Notes: generated by a model not told the origin, from the letters alone. A stretch of 64,000 bases of DNA from Zunongwangia sp. ESRF-bin46 (GCA_002631855.1 NTLF01000008.1:1-64000); one strand, 5' to 3'; counted from the first letter of the stretch, positions 8,382-16,392 are shown. Numbers and translations are program-made.

Positions 8382-9511
8382 TAAAGGCGTTTGTCCATTT
8401 GTTTAACCATCTTATTTTTCCAAGTAGTAAAATCCCCCGCTAAGATATGCTTTCTCGCTTCACGAACCAACCATAAATAAAACCCGAGGTTATGTATGGT
8501 TGCAATTTGCATACCTAATAATTCATTCACTTTAAATAAATGACGCACATATGCTTTGCTATAGGCCGTATCTACCCAAGTAATATCCATGTCGTCAATG
8601 GGTGAAAAATCGGTTTCCCACTTTTTATTTTTAATGTTTATAGTACCGTGTGCTGTAAAAAGCATGCCGTTACGACCGTTTCTGGTAGGCATTACACAGT
8701 CAAACATATCAATGCCTAAGGCAATATTTTCTAATAGGTTAATTGGTGTTCCAACTCCCATTAAGTAACGTGGTTTATCTTCTGGAAGTACTGCAGTAAC
8801 CACTTCGGTCATAGCGTACATTTCTTCAGCTGGTTCCCCTACGGATAATCCGCCAATGGCATTTCCAGCAGCCCCTACTGAGGCGATATACTCTGCAGAT
8901 TGTTTCCGAAGATCTTTATACGTGCTTCCTTGAACAATAGGGAAAAGTGTTTGGTTGTAACCATACTTTAAAGGTGTTTTCTCTAAATGCGCCACACAGC
9001 GATCTAACCAGCGATGCGTCATATGCATAGAACGTTTTGCATAATTATAATCGCAAGGGTATGGTGTACATTCATCAAAAGCCATGATAATATCAGCACC
9101 AATAGTCCGCTGGATTTCCATAACGTTTTCAGGGGTGAAAAAATGCATGCTGCCGTCAATATGCGACTTAAATTTAACGCCTTCCTCTTTAATTTTTCGA
9201 TTTGCCGAAAGGGAATACACTTGATACCCACCACTATCGGTTAAAATATTTCGGTCCCAATTCATAAATTTATGAAGACCTCCAGCTTTTTCAAGAACTG
9301 TGGTTTGCGGCCGCAAGTATAAATGATAGGTATTCCCTAAAATTATGTCTGGATTAATGTCATCGGTAAGTTCCCGTTGATGGACCCCTTTTACCGTACC
9401 AACAGTACCAACAGGCATAAAAATTGGTGTTTCAACAGGTCCGTGATCTAATGTTATGGTCCCAGCTCGGGCTTGGCTTTCGGGATCGGTTTTTTTTAAA
9501 TTAAATTGCAT
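8381..9511 (-). CDS. tgt: Queuine/preQ1 tRNA-ribosyltransferase, lacking the zinc cysteines
   Basis: Exchanges guanine-34 for preQ1 in GUN-anticodon tRNAs on the way to queuosine. 376 residues with TIM-barrel motifs: TPIFMPVGTVGTVKGV (28-43), catalytic Asp92 in LTDSGGYQVYSL, FDECTPYP (145-152), GGLSVGEP (220-227), and nucleophile Asp271 in MFDCVMPTRNGRNG. The C-terminal zinc site is unusual. E. coli has CxCxxC plus His; here the aligned stretch (about 305-325, PIDDMDITWVDTAYSKAYVRHL) has no Cys at all, while the His in ATIHNLGFY (340) remains. It is the first gene of the operon with lptG, eamA and accA. Substrate choice (preQ1 versus queuine) is inferred from bacterial precedent. Confidence 0.95.
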   Translation of the reverse strand: MQFNLKKTDPESQARAGTITLDHGPVETPIFMPVGTVGTVKGVHQRELTDDINPDIILGNTYHLYLRPQTTVLEKAGGLHKFMNWDRNILTDSGGYQVYSLSANRKIKEEGVKFKSHIDGSMHFFTPENVMEIQRTIGADIIMAFDECTPYPCDYNYAKRSMHMTHRWLDRCVAHLEKTPLKYGYNQTLFPIVQGSTYKDLRKQSAEYIASVGAAGNAIGGLSVGEPAEEMYAMTEVVTAVLPEDKPRYLMGVGTPINLLENIALGIDMFDCVMPTRNGRNGMLFTAHGTINIKNKKWETDFSPIDDMDITWVDTAYSKAYVRHLFKVNELLGMQIATIHNLGFYLWLVREARKHILAGDFTTWKNKMVKQMDKRL

Positions 9512-9552
9512 GCAAGGTTTTTCTGAAATATGCCAGGATTGGCAAACAACTG

Positions 9553-9560
9553 CAAAGATA
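9553..9560 (-). promoter_or_regulatory. Probable -7 element of the tgt operon
   Basis: On the minus strand this reads TATCTTTG, an exact match to the Bacteroidota -7 consensus TAnnTTTG, about 42 bases before the tgt start. I see no good TTG at -33, so the assignment rests on the -7 element alone. Confidence 0.45.
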
Positions 9561-9633
9561 ATAGGATTTGTTTAGATACGTTACTTCCATTTCTTCTGAA
9601 AAAAATTAAAATTGTTTTTAAAAGGTTACAACC

Positions 9634-9663
9634 TTAATAACTTCCCATAAATCGTTAATAACT
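9634..9663. repeat. Direct repeat TTAATAACT, 21-base period
   Basis: TTAATAACT occurs at 9634-9642 and again at 9655-9663, exactly 21 bases (two helical turns) apart. It ends 12 bases before the -33 box of the transketolase promoter, a position suited to an activator. Confidence 0.45.
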
Positions 9664-9675
9664 GCCCTAAATTAG

Positions 9676-9707
9676 TTTTGCCTACCCTTTATAATACCGT
9701 ATTTTTG
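9676..9707 (+). promoter_or_regulatory. Promoter of the transketolase operon
   Basis: TTTTG (9676-9680) and TATTTTTG (9700-9707) are separated by 19 bases, an exact fit to the flavobacterial consensus TTG-N17..23-TAnnTTTG. Transcription should start near 9713-9715, about 20 bases before the ATG. Confidence 0.75.
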
Positions 9708-9732
9708 ATGCTGAAAAACCAAAACAACACAA

Positions 9733-10578
9733 ATGGCAGATTTACAACACCTTGAGGATTTAGTAATCCAGGTCCGAAGGGATATTTTAAGACAAGTACA
9801 CGCTGTAAATTCAGGGCACCCAGGTGGATCCTTGGGCTGTACCGAATTTTTCGTCGCTTTGTACCAAGAACTATTGGACCGCAAGGATGACTTTAATATG
9901 GATGGAATTGGCGAAGATCTTTTCTTTCTTTCTAATGGTCATATTTCCCCAGTTTTTTATAGCGTTTTAGCTCGTTCGGGTTATTTTCCTGTAGAAGAAT
10001 TGAGAACTTTCCGTCATATCGATTCCCGTTTACAAGGACATCCAACCACACACGAAGGGTTGCCTGGGGTTCGGGTTGCATCGGGATCTTTAGGACAAGG
10101 GATTTCTGTTTCTATCGGTGCTGCGGAAGCAAAAAAGCTAAACAATGACGACCATTTAATATATACTCTTTGTGGTGATGGTGAACTACAGGAAGGCCAA
10201 AACTGGGAGGCCATTATGTACGCCGCCGGAAATAAAGTGGATAACCTGATTGTTACTATTGACTTAAACGGTCAACAAATTGATGGAGCTACTCAAAATG
10301 TACTTCCGTTAGGTAATGTAAAAGGAAAATTTGAAGCATTTGGCTGGGACGTTCTAGAAATTAAAGAAGGAAACAATCTTTCCGCCGTATTGGAAGGAAT
10401 GAAAAAAGCCAAAGCAAAAACTGGAAACGGAAAACCGGTTTGTGTTTTATTACATACGGTAATGGGCAACGGTGTTGACTTTATGATGCATACCCACGCT
10501 TGGCACGGAAAAGCTCCCAATGATGAGCAACTGGAAAAAGCATTATCACAAAACCCGGAAACGCTGGGTGATTATTAA
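9733..10578 (+). CDS. Transketolase, N-terminal (TPP-binding) subunit
   Basis: The 281-residue first half of a split transketolase, carrying the thiamine-pyrophosphate pyrophosphate-binding domain. Visible motifs: HAVNSGHPGGSLGCTEFFVALY, SNGHISPVFYSVLA, GHPTTHEGLPGV, and the cofactor motif CGDGELQEGQNWEA ending near NGQQIDGAT. With the next gene it forms the complete enzyme of the non-oxidative pentose phosphate pathway, moving two-carbon units between sugar phosphates. The split form is common in Bacteroidota and archaea. The gene has a clean promoter and its own stop 17 bases before the partner in a different frame, so this is a natural split, not a frameshift. Confidence 0.95.
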   Translation: MADLQHLEDLVIQVRRDILRQVHAVNSGHPGGSLGCTEFFVALYQELLDRKDDFNMDGIGEDLFFLSNGHISPVFYSVLARSGYFPVEELRTFRHIDSRLQGHPTTHEGLPGVRVASGSLGQGISVSIGAAEAKKLNNDDHLIYTLCGDGELQEGQNWEAIMYAAGNKVDNLIVTIDLNGQQIDGATQNVLPLGNVKGKFEAFGWDVLEIKEGNNLSAVLEGMKKAKAKTGNGKPVCVLLHTVMGNGVDFMMHTHAWHGKAPNDEQLEKALSQNPETLGDY

Positions 10579-10595
10579 TTCTGAAACGTAATACA

Positions 10596-11549
10596 ATGAA
10601 AAAATATACAGACAGCGGAAAAAAAGATACTAGATCCGGATTTGGAGCAGGGTTGACCGAATTGGGCAAAACCAATGAAAATGTAATAGCCTTGTGTGCC
10701 GACTTAACTGGTTCCCTAAAAATGGATGAGTTTAAGGAAAACCACCCAGAACGCTTTTTTCAAGTTGGAATTGCAGAAGCAAATATGATGGGTATGGCAG
10801 CAGGAATGACTATAGGTGGAAAAATACCTTTTACAGGCACCTTTGCCAATTTCTCTACGGGTCGCGTGTATGATCAAATACGCCAAAGCATCGCATATAG
10901 TGGGAAAAATGTAAAAATTTGTGCTTCACATGCTGGTGTTACTTTAGGTGAAGATGGGGCAACACATCAAATTCTTGAAGATCTCGGTTTGATGAAAATG
11001 CTTCCGGGGATGACGGTTATCAATACCTGTGACTACAATCAAACTAAAGCTGCAACATTAGCGATAGCAGAACACCAAGGACCTGTCTATCTTCGTTTTG
11101 GAAGACCAAAAGTGGCAAATTTCACTCCTGAAAATCAGAAATTTGAAATAGGAAAAGCAGTTCATTTGCAAGAAGGAACCGATGTAACCCTTGTAGCTAC
11201 AGGGCATTTGGTATGGGAAGCACTTCAAGCTGCTGAAAAACTGAACGAAGAAGGCATTAGCGCTGAAGTAATTAACACACACACTATTAAACCTTTAGAC
11301 AATAAAGCAATACTCGATAGCGTTGTTAAAACAGGGTGCATTGTTACAGCAGAAGAACACAATTATTATGGTGGTCTTGGCGAAAGTGTTGCCCGAGTAT
11401 TAGCCAAAAATGCCCCAACTCCACAAGAGTTTGTGGCGACGCAAGATACCTTTGGAGAGTCTGGGACGCCTGAGCAACTAATGGAAAAGTACGGTTTAAA
11501 TGCCAATGCCATTATAAAAGCTGCTAAAAAAGTGATCTCGCGTAAATAA
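10596..11549 (+). CDS. Transketolase, C-terminal (Pyr plus C-terminal domain) subunit
   Basis: The second half of the split transketolase; 317 residues. It carries the pyrimidine-binding domain (GFGAGLTELGKTNENVIALCADLTGS; ERFFQVGIAEANMMGMAAGM with the catalytic Glu of GIAEANM; THQILEDLGLMKMLPGMTV) and the C-terminal transketolase domain (DVTLVATGHLVWEAL, VINTHTIKPLD, EEHNYYGGLGESVA). It could be confused with a DXP synthase C-terminal half, but the adjacent matching N-subunit and the overall pattern fit transketolase. It ends 40-odd bases before a strong terminator. Confidence 0.95.
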   Translation: MKKYTDSGKKDTRSGFGAGLTELGKTNENVIALCADLTGSLKMDEFKENHPERFFQVGIAEANMMGMAAGMTIGGKIPFTGTFANFSTGRVYDQIRQSIAYSGKNVKICASHAGVTLGEDGATHQILEDLGLMKMLPGMTVINTCDYNQTKAATLAIAEHQGPVYLRFGRPKVANFTPENQKFEIGKAVHLQEGTDVTLVATGHLVWEALQAAEKLNEEGISAEVINTHTIKPLDNKAILDSVVKTGCIVTAEEHNYYGGLGESVARVLAKNAPTPQEFVATQDTFGESGTPEQLMEKYGLNANAIIKAAKKVISRK

Positions 11550-11593
11550 TCTTTTTTTGCTCCAGTCTGTTAATAGCAGACTTTGATCAAAAA

Positions 11594-11625
11594 AGAAAGC
11601 CCCGCAAAATTTTGCGGGGCTTTCT
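11594..11625 (+). terminator. Bidirectional terminator after transketolase
   Basis: A perfect stem AGAAAGCCCCGCAAAA/TTTTGCGGGGCTTTCT between convergent genes; the T-rich flank serves the plus-strand operon. Confidence 0.88.
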
Positions 11626-11632
11626 ATATATG

Positions 11633-11785
11633 TTAAGCAGTATCACGGGGCTGATGTTGCTCCTTTCTTTGTTTTACTTGTTGGTTTATTTCCTTCCCAT
11701 CTACTTCTTGTCCTTTTTTATTGATGGCTTGCTCTTCTATACTTTGTTTCTGTTTTTTTGAGTTATTTTTCTTGTCTTTGTCCAT
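11633..11785 (-). CDS. Small, highly charged 50-residue protein
   Basis: Starting at MDKDKKNNSKKQ gives a 50-residue protein made almost wholly of Lys, Glu, Gln, Asp and Asn (SIEEQAINKKGQEVDGKEINQQ). The frame extends 18 codons further upstream, but that extension is hydrophobic and unlike the rest, so the shorter start is preferred. Such small disordered polar proteins are common beside stress genes in flavobacteria; no function can be assigned. It converges with the transketolase operon across a shared terminator and diverges from the DUF2383 gene. It may not be a real gene, but composition and position support it. Confidence 0.5.
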   Translation of the reverse strand: MDKDKKNNSKKQKQSIEEQAINKKGQEVDGKEINQQVKQRKEQHQPRDTA

Positions 11786-11947
11786 AATATTATATTTTAA
11801 TCTTATACCTAAATATAACAATAACACACTGGTTATCATATAAATTATAATTCATTAACATAGAGTGTTAAACCAATCTCAATTGGCAAAATGATAAGAA
11901 ATATCTTCCAATGTAGATTGTAAATTTAATACACAAATAAAATAACT

Positions 11948-12433
11948 ATGGAAACAACAAGAGAAAAAGCAAAAGAAACTGTTCACAATAATATAGTAAA
12001 TAACCTACAAGAGCTTTTAGAAAAAAATTATGATGCTGAAAAAGGCTTTAAAAAAGCAATGGAAGATGCCGAAAGCCAAGATTTAAAGCATTTCTTAAAA
12101 AAACAAGCTCAACAGAGGAATAAATTTGCTACAGAATTAGATAAGGAAATCCATTCTTTAAATGAAAAACCGATAGAAAGTGGAAGTACAACAGGTAGCC
12201 TTCATAGAACATGGATTGATATAAAATCTGCAATTAGCGGAAATGATGATGAGGCTGTTTTAGAAGAATGTATTCGTGGAGAAAAAGCGAGTATGGAAGA
12301 ATATGAAAAAACCTTAAAAGAAAATCGCTTTCCGAATAACCTAGAAACTGTTTTAAACAGTCAATTATCCGAAATTAAAGGTACCGTTGCTAAAGTGAAA
12401 AACCTTGAAGACCTTGCTGAGAACAGAAGTTAA
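11948..12433 (+). CDS. DUF2383 / PA2169-family four-helix-bundle protein
   Basis: A 161-residue, all-helical, charged protein. It resembles the PA2169/DUF2383 ferritin-like bundle family: an N-terminal NIVNNLQELLEKNYDAEKGFKKAMEDAE helix, LKHFLKKQAQQRNKFATELDKEI, then SLHRTWIDIKSAISGNDDEAVLEECIRGEKASMEEYEKTL, which is the most characteristic stretch of the family. The role is unknown; relatives are often found with general-stress genes. It stands alone on the plus strand and is followed by a strong terminator. It starts with a typical A-rich leader. Confidence 0.85.
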   Translation: METTREKAKETVHNNIVNNLQELLEKNYDAEKGFKKAMEDAESQDLKHFLKKQAQQRNKFATELDKEIHSLNEKPIESGSTTGSLHRTWIDIKSAISGNDDEAVLEECIRGEKASMEEYEKTLKENRFPNNLETVLNSQLSEIKGTVAKVKNLEDLAENRS

Positions 12434-12460
12434 TGAAAAAGAAAAATGAATAGCAAGAAT

Positions 12461-12494
12461 AAACCCTAAAGAAGAAGTTCTTTAGGGTTTTTTT
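12461..12494 (+). terminator. Bidirectional terminator
   Basis: Stem AAACCCTAAAGAA/TTCTTTAGGGTTT with a GAAG loop and a T-run, lying between the convergent DUF2383 gene and the MBL/rhodanese gene. Confidence 0.85.
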
Positions 12495-12513
12495 ATGTTT
12501 CAAAAATAAAAAA

Positions 12514-13899
12514 TTAAGCAGTAATTTCAATATTGGCTTCTTTTATTGCCTTAAAGCCTCCTGCAACATCTATCACGTTATGTATACCACGACTTTTCAA
12601 AATAGACGCAGCGATTACCGAACGATATCCGCCAGCACAATGCACGTAAAAAGGCTCTTTAGTTGGATAATCATTTAGATAGTTATTTATAAGGCTTAAA
12701 GAAGTGTGTTTAGCATTAGGAATATGGGCTGAGCTATATTCCCCATCTTTACGAACATCAAAAATGGGAACTTGACCGTTCATTTTTTCTTTTAATTGAG
12801 TAGCAGAAATCGATTCCATGCTGTCAATTTCTTTACCTGCTTGTTGCCAAGCTTCAATTCCTCCTTTTAAATACCCTAATGTATTATCAAAGCCGACTCT
12901 TGATAATCGCATCACGGCCTCCTCTTCTCGACCTTCATCAACGATCAACAAAATAGGTTGTTTTACATCGGCAATTAAATCGCCCACCCAAGGTGCAAAT
13001 CCTCCATCTAAACCTATAAAAATAGATTTTGGAATATGTGATTCAATAAAATCCTTTTGGTGACGTACATCTAGTACAACAGCTCCAGTTGTATTTGCCA
13101 AATTTTCAAACTCCTGAGGATGTAGCGCTTTTGTTCCCCGAGAAATCACTTCATCAAAACTGTCATAGCCCTCTTTATTCATTTTTACATTTAAGGGAAA
13201 ATAACTTGGTGGTGGTAAAAGACCATCTGTCACTTCTTTGATAAACTCGTCCCGAGTCATATCTTCCCGTAACGCATAATTCATCTTTTTTTGGTTTCCC
13301 AAAGTATCAACTGTTTCTTTCATCATGTTTTTTCCACAAGCAGAACCAGCACCATGAGCAGGATATACAGTAATATCATCTGCTAAAGGCATAATCTTGT
13401 TTCGAAGGCTGTCATACAAAATACCCGCAAGTTCATCTTGTGTTATAGTAGCCGCCTTTTGTGCTAAGTCGGGCCTACCTACATCGCCTAAAAATAAGGT
13501 GTCGCCACTAAAAATCGCATGGTCCTTACCGTTTTCGTCGCGTAGCAAGTACGTAGTACTTTCCATAGTGTGGCCTGGGGTATGCAACGCTACGATAGTA
13601 AGTTTCCCAATTTTAAATTCCTGTTCGTCCTTGGCTATTACGGCATCAAAAGAGGGATTAGCTTTTGGACCATAGATTATCGGGGCACCCGTTTTTTCTG
13701 AAAGTGAAAGATGACCACTTACAAAATCGGCATGAAAATGGGTTTCAAAAATATATTTTATCTTGGCATTATCACGTTCGGCTCTTTCTGTATATGGTTT
13801 TGTTTCCCGCAATGGATCGATAATGGCAACTTCCCCTTCACTCTCAATGTAATAAGCACCTTGTGAAAGGCAACCGGTATATATTTGTTCAATATTCAT
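12514..13899 (-). CDS. MBL-fold persulfide-dioxygenase-like protein with two rhodanese domains
   Basis: A 461-residue protein with three parts. Residues 1-200 are a metallo-beta-lactamase domain of the ETHE1/persulfide dioxygenase type: THFHAD (53-58), TPGH (107-110), FSGDTLFLGDVGRPDL (130-145) and YPAHG (179-183). These dioxygenases oxidise glutathione or similar persulfides to sulfite. Residues about 262-352 are a rhodanese domain in which the catalytic Cys is replaced (LLIVDEGREE, Asp321 in the Cys position), so it is probably inactive. Residues about 364-455 are a second rhodanese domain with an intact loop CAGGYRS (Cys421). The neighbourhood includes bacillithiol and transsulfuration genes a few kb away, consistent with sulfide/persulfide handling. 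The exact thiol substrate is not known. Confidence 0.9.
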   Translation of the reverse strand: MNIEQIYTGCLSQGAYYIESEGEVAIIDPLRETKPYTERAERDNAKIKYIFETHFHADFVSGHLSLSEKTGAPIIYGPKANPSFDAVIAKDEQEFKIGKLTIVALHTPGHTMESTTYLLRDENGKDHAIFSGDTLFLGDVGRPDLAQKAATITQDELAGILYDSLRNKIMPLADDITVYPAHGAGSACGKNMMKETVDTLGNQKKMNYALREDMTRDEFIKEVTDGLLPPPSYFPLNVKMNKEGYDSFDEVISRGTKALHPQEFENLANTTGAVVLDVRHQKDFIESHIPKSIFIGLDGGFAPWVGDLIADVKQPILLIVDEGREEEAVMRLSRVGFDNTLGYLKGGIEAWQQAGKEIDSMESISATQLKEKMNGQVPIFDVRKDGEYSSAHIPNAKHTSLSLINNYLNDYPTKEPFYVHCAGGYRSVIAASILKSRGIHNVIDVAGGFKAIKEANIEITA

Positions 13900-13917
13900 T
13901 CTCTGTAAAATTTAAAG

Positions 13918-13925
13918 CAAAGATA
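13918..13925 (-). promoter_or_regulatory. Probable -7 element of the MBL/rhodanese gene
   Basis: The minus strand reads TATCTTTG, an exact TAnnTTTG match about 19 bases before the start codon; no clear -33 TTG is visible. Confidence 0.45.
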
Positions 13926-14044
13926 CGGATTGTTATGCTTCATTTTTAAAAGAAACAGAGAGAGCGATTGGTTTTTTCACATAATTTTTAGAAAATAGGC
14001 TGCAACTTAAGCTATCTTTATCCTCAACCAAAAATTTATTTTTT

Positions 14045-14362
14045 ATGAAACGATTTGTAATTCTATTATTTTCAACATTGTTGTTTGCTTGTGCAAGCGA
14101 CAAAGAAGATACACGGACGGTTCGCGATATGGCAATTCAAGAAGTTAAAAGCGAATTGAATTTACCTGACGGCACAACGTTTAACAATGAAAACATTGAG
14201 GTAACCGAAGAACCTTCAGATACAGAAGGGGTTGAAACTGTTTATGTAGTGAAGATTTCCATTAAATCTCAAGATGAAGCTGGAAATGAAATGGTAAAGA
14301 CCCATACTTTAAGATATGAGAAAGCAGAGAATGACACCTATAAACTTGCTTCATTTAAATAA
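14045..14362 (+). CDS. Small lipoprotein, function unknown
   Basis: A 105-residue protein with a short signal peptide ending in the lipobox LLFAC (Cys16), so it should be lipidated and membrane anchored. The mature part is acidic and looks like a small alpha/beta domain (AIQEVKSELNLPDGTTFNNENIEV, then VYVVKISIKSQDEAGNEMVKTHTLRY). I do not recognise the family. It precedes the M28 peptidase lipoprotein by 76 bases, with a short hairpin region between them, so co-transcription is possible but uncertain. Confidence 0.75.
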   Translation: MKRFVILLFSTLLFACASDKEDTRTVRDMAIQEVKSELNLPDGTTFNNENIEVTEEPSDTEGVETVYVVKISIKSQDEAGNEMVKTHTLRYEKAENDTYKLASFK

Positions 14363-14438
14363 CTATTTACACAAGCCCTCTATTACAAAACTATCATTAT
14401 AGAGGGCTTTTATTAAAAATCAATAAACCAATATACAA

Positions 14439-15461
14439 ATGAAATATTTTTTTCTATCCCTTTTATCAATACTTGTTGTATCCTGTAATTCGGCACAGAC
14501 AGCCTCATCAAAGAAAAAAACACGAGTTGATTATGCTAATAGCATTACTTCAGAAGAACTAAAAACTATGTTATACACATTTGCCAGTGATGAAATGCAA
14601 GGGCGGATGACTGGTGAAAAAGGGCAAAAATTAGCTGCGGAATACCTTCGTAATTTTTATCAAGATCACGGTATTGCTTCTCCTATTGAAAAGAATAATT
14701 ATTATCAAAATATTCCTGCTGAATACTTTAGTAGAATGAAGGAGCCAAAATCATCAGAAAATGTAGTAGCTTTTATTGAAGGATCTGAAAAACCTGACGA
14801 AATAATAGTCCTTTCGGCACATTACGACCACTTAGGAATGCGAGAAGACGGGACAATTTATAACGGCGCTGATGATGACGGTAGCGGTACTATGGCTATG
14901 CTTGAGATTGCAGAAGCTTTTCAACAAGCAGTTAAGGATGGAAATGGACCAAAACGTTCCATTTTATTTTTGCACGTAACTGCTGAAGAAATTGGTTTGT
15001 ATGGTTCGCGGTATTATACAGAAAACCCAATCTTTCCTTTAGAAAACACTGTTGCAAACTTGAACACGGATATGATTGGCCGAATAGACCCTGATAAAAA
15101 AGACAATCCCAACTATATTTATTTAATAGGTAGCGATAAATTGAGTCAAGAACTTCATAATGTTTCTGAAGAAGTGAATGAAAAATATACCAATTTAGAG
15201 TTAGACTATACGTATAATGATGAAAATGACCCAAACCGTTTTTATTACAGAAGCGACCATTATAACTTTGCAAAGAATAATATTCCAATAATCTTTTATT
15301 TTAATGGGACCCACGAAGACTACCACAAACCAACTGACACACCTGATAAAATTGAATATGAATTAATGACAAAAAGAACACGGTTAATTTTTCAAACAGC
15401 TTGGGAGGTTGCCAATCGAGAAGGTAGAATTACTGCAGATAAGCTTGAAAGTGGTAATTAG
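14439..15461 (+). CDS. M28-family zinc aminopeptidase, lipoprotein
   Basis: A 340-residue lipoprotein (signal peptide, lipobox VVSC with Cys16) with an M28 di-zinc peptidase domain. Metal and catalytic residues can be seen: His128 and neighbours in AHYDHLG (127-133), Asp in NGADDDGSGT (142-151, bridging ligand), general base Glu in TAEEIGLYGS (181-190), Asp in NTDMIGR (209-215), and a late His in HEDYHKPTDTPDKI. It is likely an outer-membrane- or periplasm-anchored aminopeptidase trimming peptides. Related M28 lipoproteins are numerous in flavobacteria. The specificity cannot be predicted. Confidence 0.9.
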   Translation: MKYFFLSLLSILVVSCNSAQTASSKKKTRVDYANSITSEELKTMLYTFASDEMQGRMTGEKGQKLAAEYLRNFYQDHGIASPIEKNNYYQNIPAEYFSRMKEPKSSENVVAFIEGSEKPDEIIVLSAHYDHLGMREDGTIYNGADDDGSGTMAMLEIAEAFQQAVKDGNGPKRSILFLHVTAEEIGLYGSRYYTENPIFPLENTVANLNTDMIGRIDPDKKDNPNYIYLIGSDKLSQELHNVSEEVNEKYTNLELDYTYNDENDPNRFYYRSDHYNFAKNNIPIIFYFNGTHEDYHKPTDTPDKIEYELMTKRTRLIFQTAWEVANREGRITADKLESGN

Positions 15462-15488
15462 AATATATAGTAAATTACTAATACAAAA

Positions 15489-15514
15489 AAAGCCTCTCGT
15501 TTCCGAGAGGCTTT
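15489..15514 (-). terminator. Terminator of tRNA-His (also downstream of the M28 peptidase)
   Basis: Stem AAAGCCTCTCG/CGAGAGGCTTT with a TTTC loop. On the minus strand it is followed by a T-run (TTTTTTGT), directly beyond the tRNA 3' end. Confidence 0.8.
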
Positions 15515-15521
15515 ACTTTTG

Positions 15522-15596
15522 GGTGGAGGACGGGATTCGAACCCGCGACCCTCGGTACCACAAACCGATGCTCTAACCAGCTGAGCTACAACCACC
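15522..15596 (-). tRNA. tRNA-His (GTG)
   Basis: The minus strand folds as a tRNA: acceptor GTGGTTG preceded by an encoded G(-1), D-arm GCTCAGCTGGTTAGAGC, anticodon stem TCGGT/ACCGA with loop TTGTGGT (anticodon GTG), T-arm GCGGG-TTCGAAT-CCCGT, and discriminator C73, which pairs with G(-1) as histidyl-tRNA synthetase requires. The 3' CCA is not encoded. Two acceptor pairs (positions 5-68 and 6-67) are not Watson-Crick as read. Confidence 0.95.
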
Positions 15597-15672
15597 ATGT
15601 AATTTCGCTTTAAAAGCGAGTGCAAATATAAGGTATTTACCACGTTTGCACAATATAAAAATAATGGAATTT

Positions 15673-16389
15673 TTATATCAAATCAAAAATAGAATCTACA
15701 GCCACGTATCGCTCTGCTGTAAAGCCCTCTCCGTGCTCAACTCCTATTAAACGCCCTAAATTTTGAGCACGATAGGTTATGCTCTCGTTAAAATTGGCCG
15801 TAGCAATGGGCGTCACCGGTTCTTTAGAGTTTTCATCAAAAAACTGACTCTTATAAGCAGCAACTGATTCCAATTTTTTATCTAAATGTCCAGTTATATC
15901 AACTACAAAATCGGGTGTTAAATCTTTCCATTGTATATAATGGTACACATGTTTAGGCCGCCATTCTTTTTGATGGTTTTTTTCATGAATGGTTTCAATT
16001 TTACGTAAACCACTTAAAAAGCAGGCATCGCTTACCAGTTTACTTCCCTTTTCGTGGTCTATATGGCGATCGTCAACAGCGTTACACAACACAATATCTG
16101 GCCTATATTTTCTTAATATTTTTATGACCTCTAATTGGCTAGCGGTGTTATTCACAAAAAAACCATCTGAAAACTCTAAGTTATGCCGCATTGAAACACC
16201 TAATATCTTGGCAGCATCCTCTGCCTCTTTATCTCTAATTTCGGCAGTTCCTCTTGTTCCCAATTCCCCTCGGGTTAAATCTAATATTCCTACTTTTTTA
16301 CCATTAGCAACTTCTTTTGCAATAGTCCCTGCACAACTCAATTCTACATCATCTGGGTGAGCGCCAATGGCCAATATATCTAACTTCAT
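15673..16389 (-). CDS. bshB1: Bacillithiol biosynthesis deacetylase BshB1
   Basis: A 238-residue LmbE-like zinc deacetylase that removes acetate from GlcNAc-malate, the second step of bacillithiol synthesis. The start MKLDILAIGAHPDDVELSC carries the metal motif AHPDD (His11, Asp13, Asp14). TRGELGTRGT (about 39-48) and VDDRHIDHEKGSKL hold further ligands. The length and the tail GVEHGEGFTAERYVAVDSIFDLI fit BshB1 rather than the MshB/BshB2 type. It starts three bases after the stop of the transsulfuration gene, so they form an operon that links cysteine/homocysteine metabolism with bacillithiol. Confidence 0.93.
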   Translation of the reverse strand: MKLDILAIGAHPDDVELSCAGTIAKEVANGKKVGILDLTRGELGTRGTAEIRDKEAEDAAKILGVSMRHNLEFSDGFFVNNTASQLEVIKILRKYRPDIVLCNAVDDRHIDHEKGSKLVSDACFLSGLRKIETIHEKNHQKEWRPKHVYHYIQWKDLTPDFVVDITGHLDKKLESVAAYKSQFFDENSKEPVTPIATANFNESITYRAQNLGRLIGVEHGEGFTAERYVAVDSIFDLI

Positions 16390-16392
16390 AGT

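Noticed and set aside
9733-11549. Transketolase disrupted by a frameshift
   Set aside because: Both parts have their own start, the 17-base gap has a stop in frame, and split transketolases are usual in this phylum.
15458-15643. A 61-residue minus-strand open frame
   Set aside because: It overlaps tRNA-His entirely; the peptide is a translation of the tRNA.
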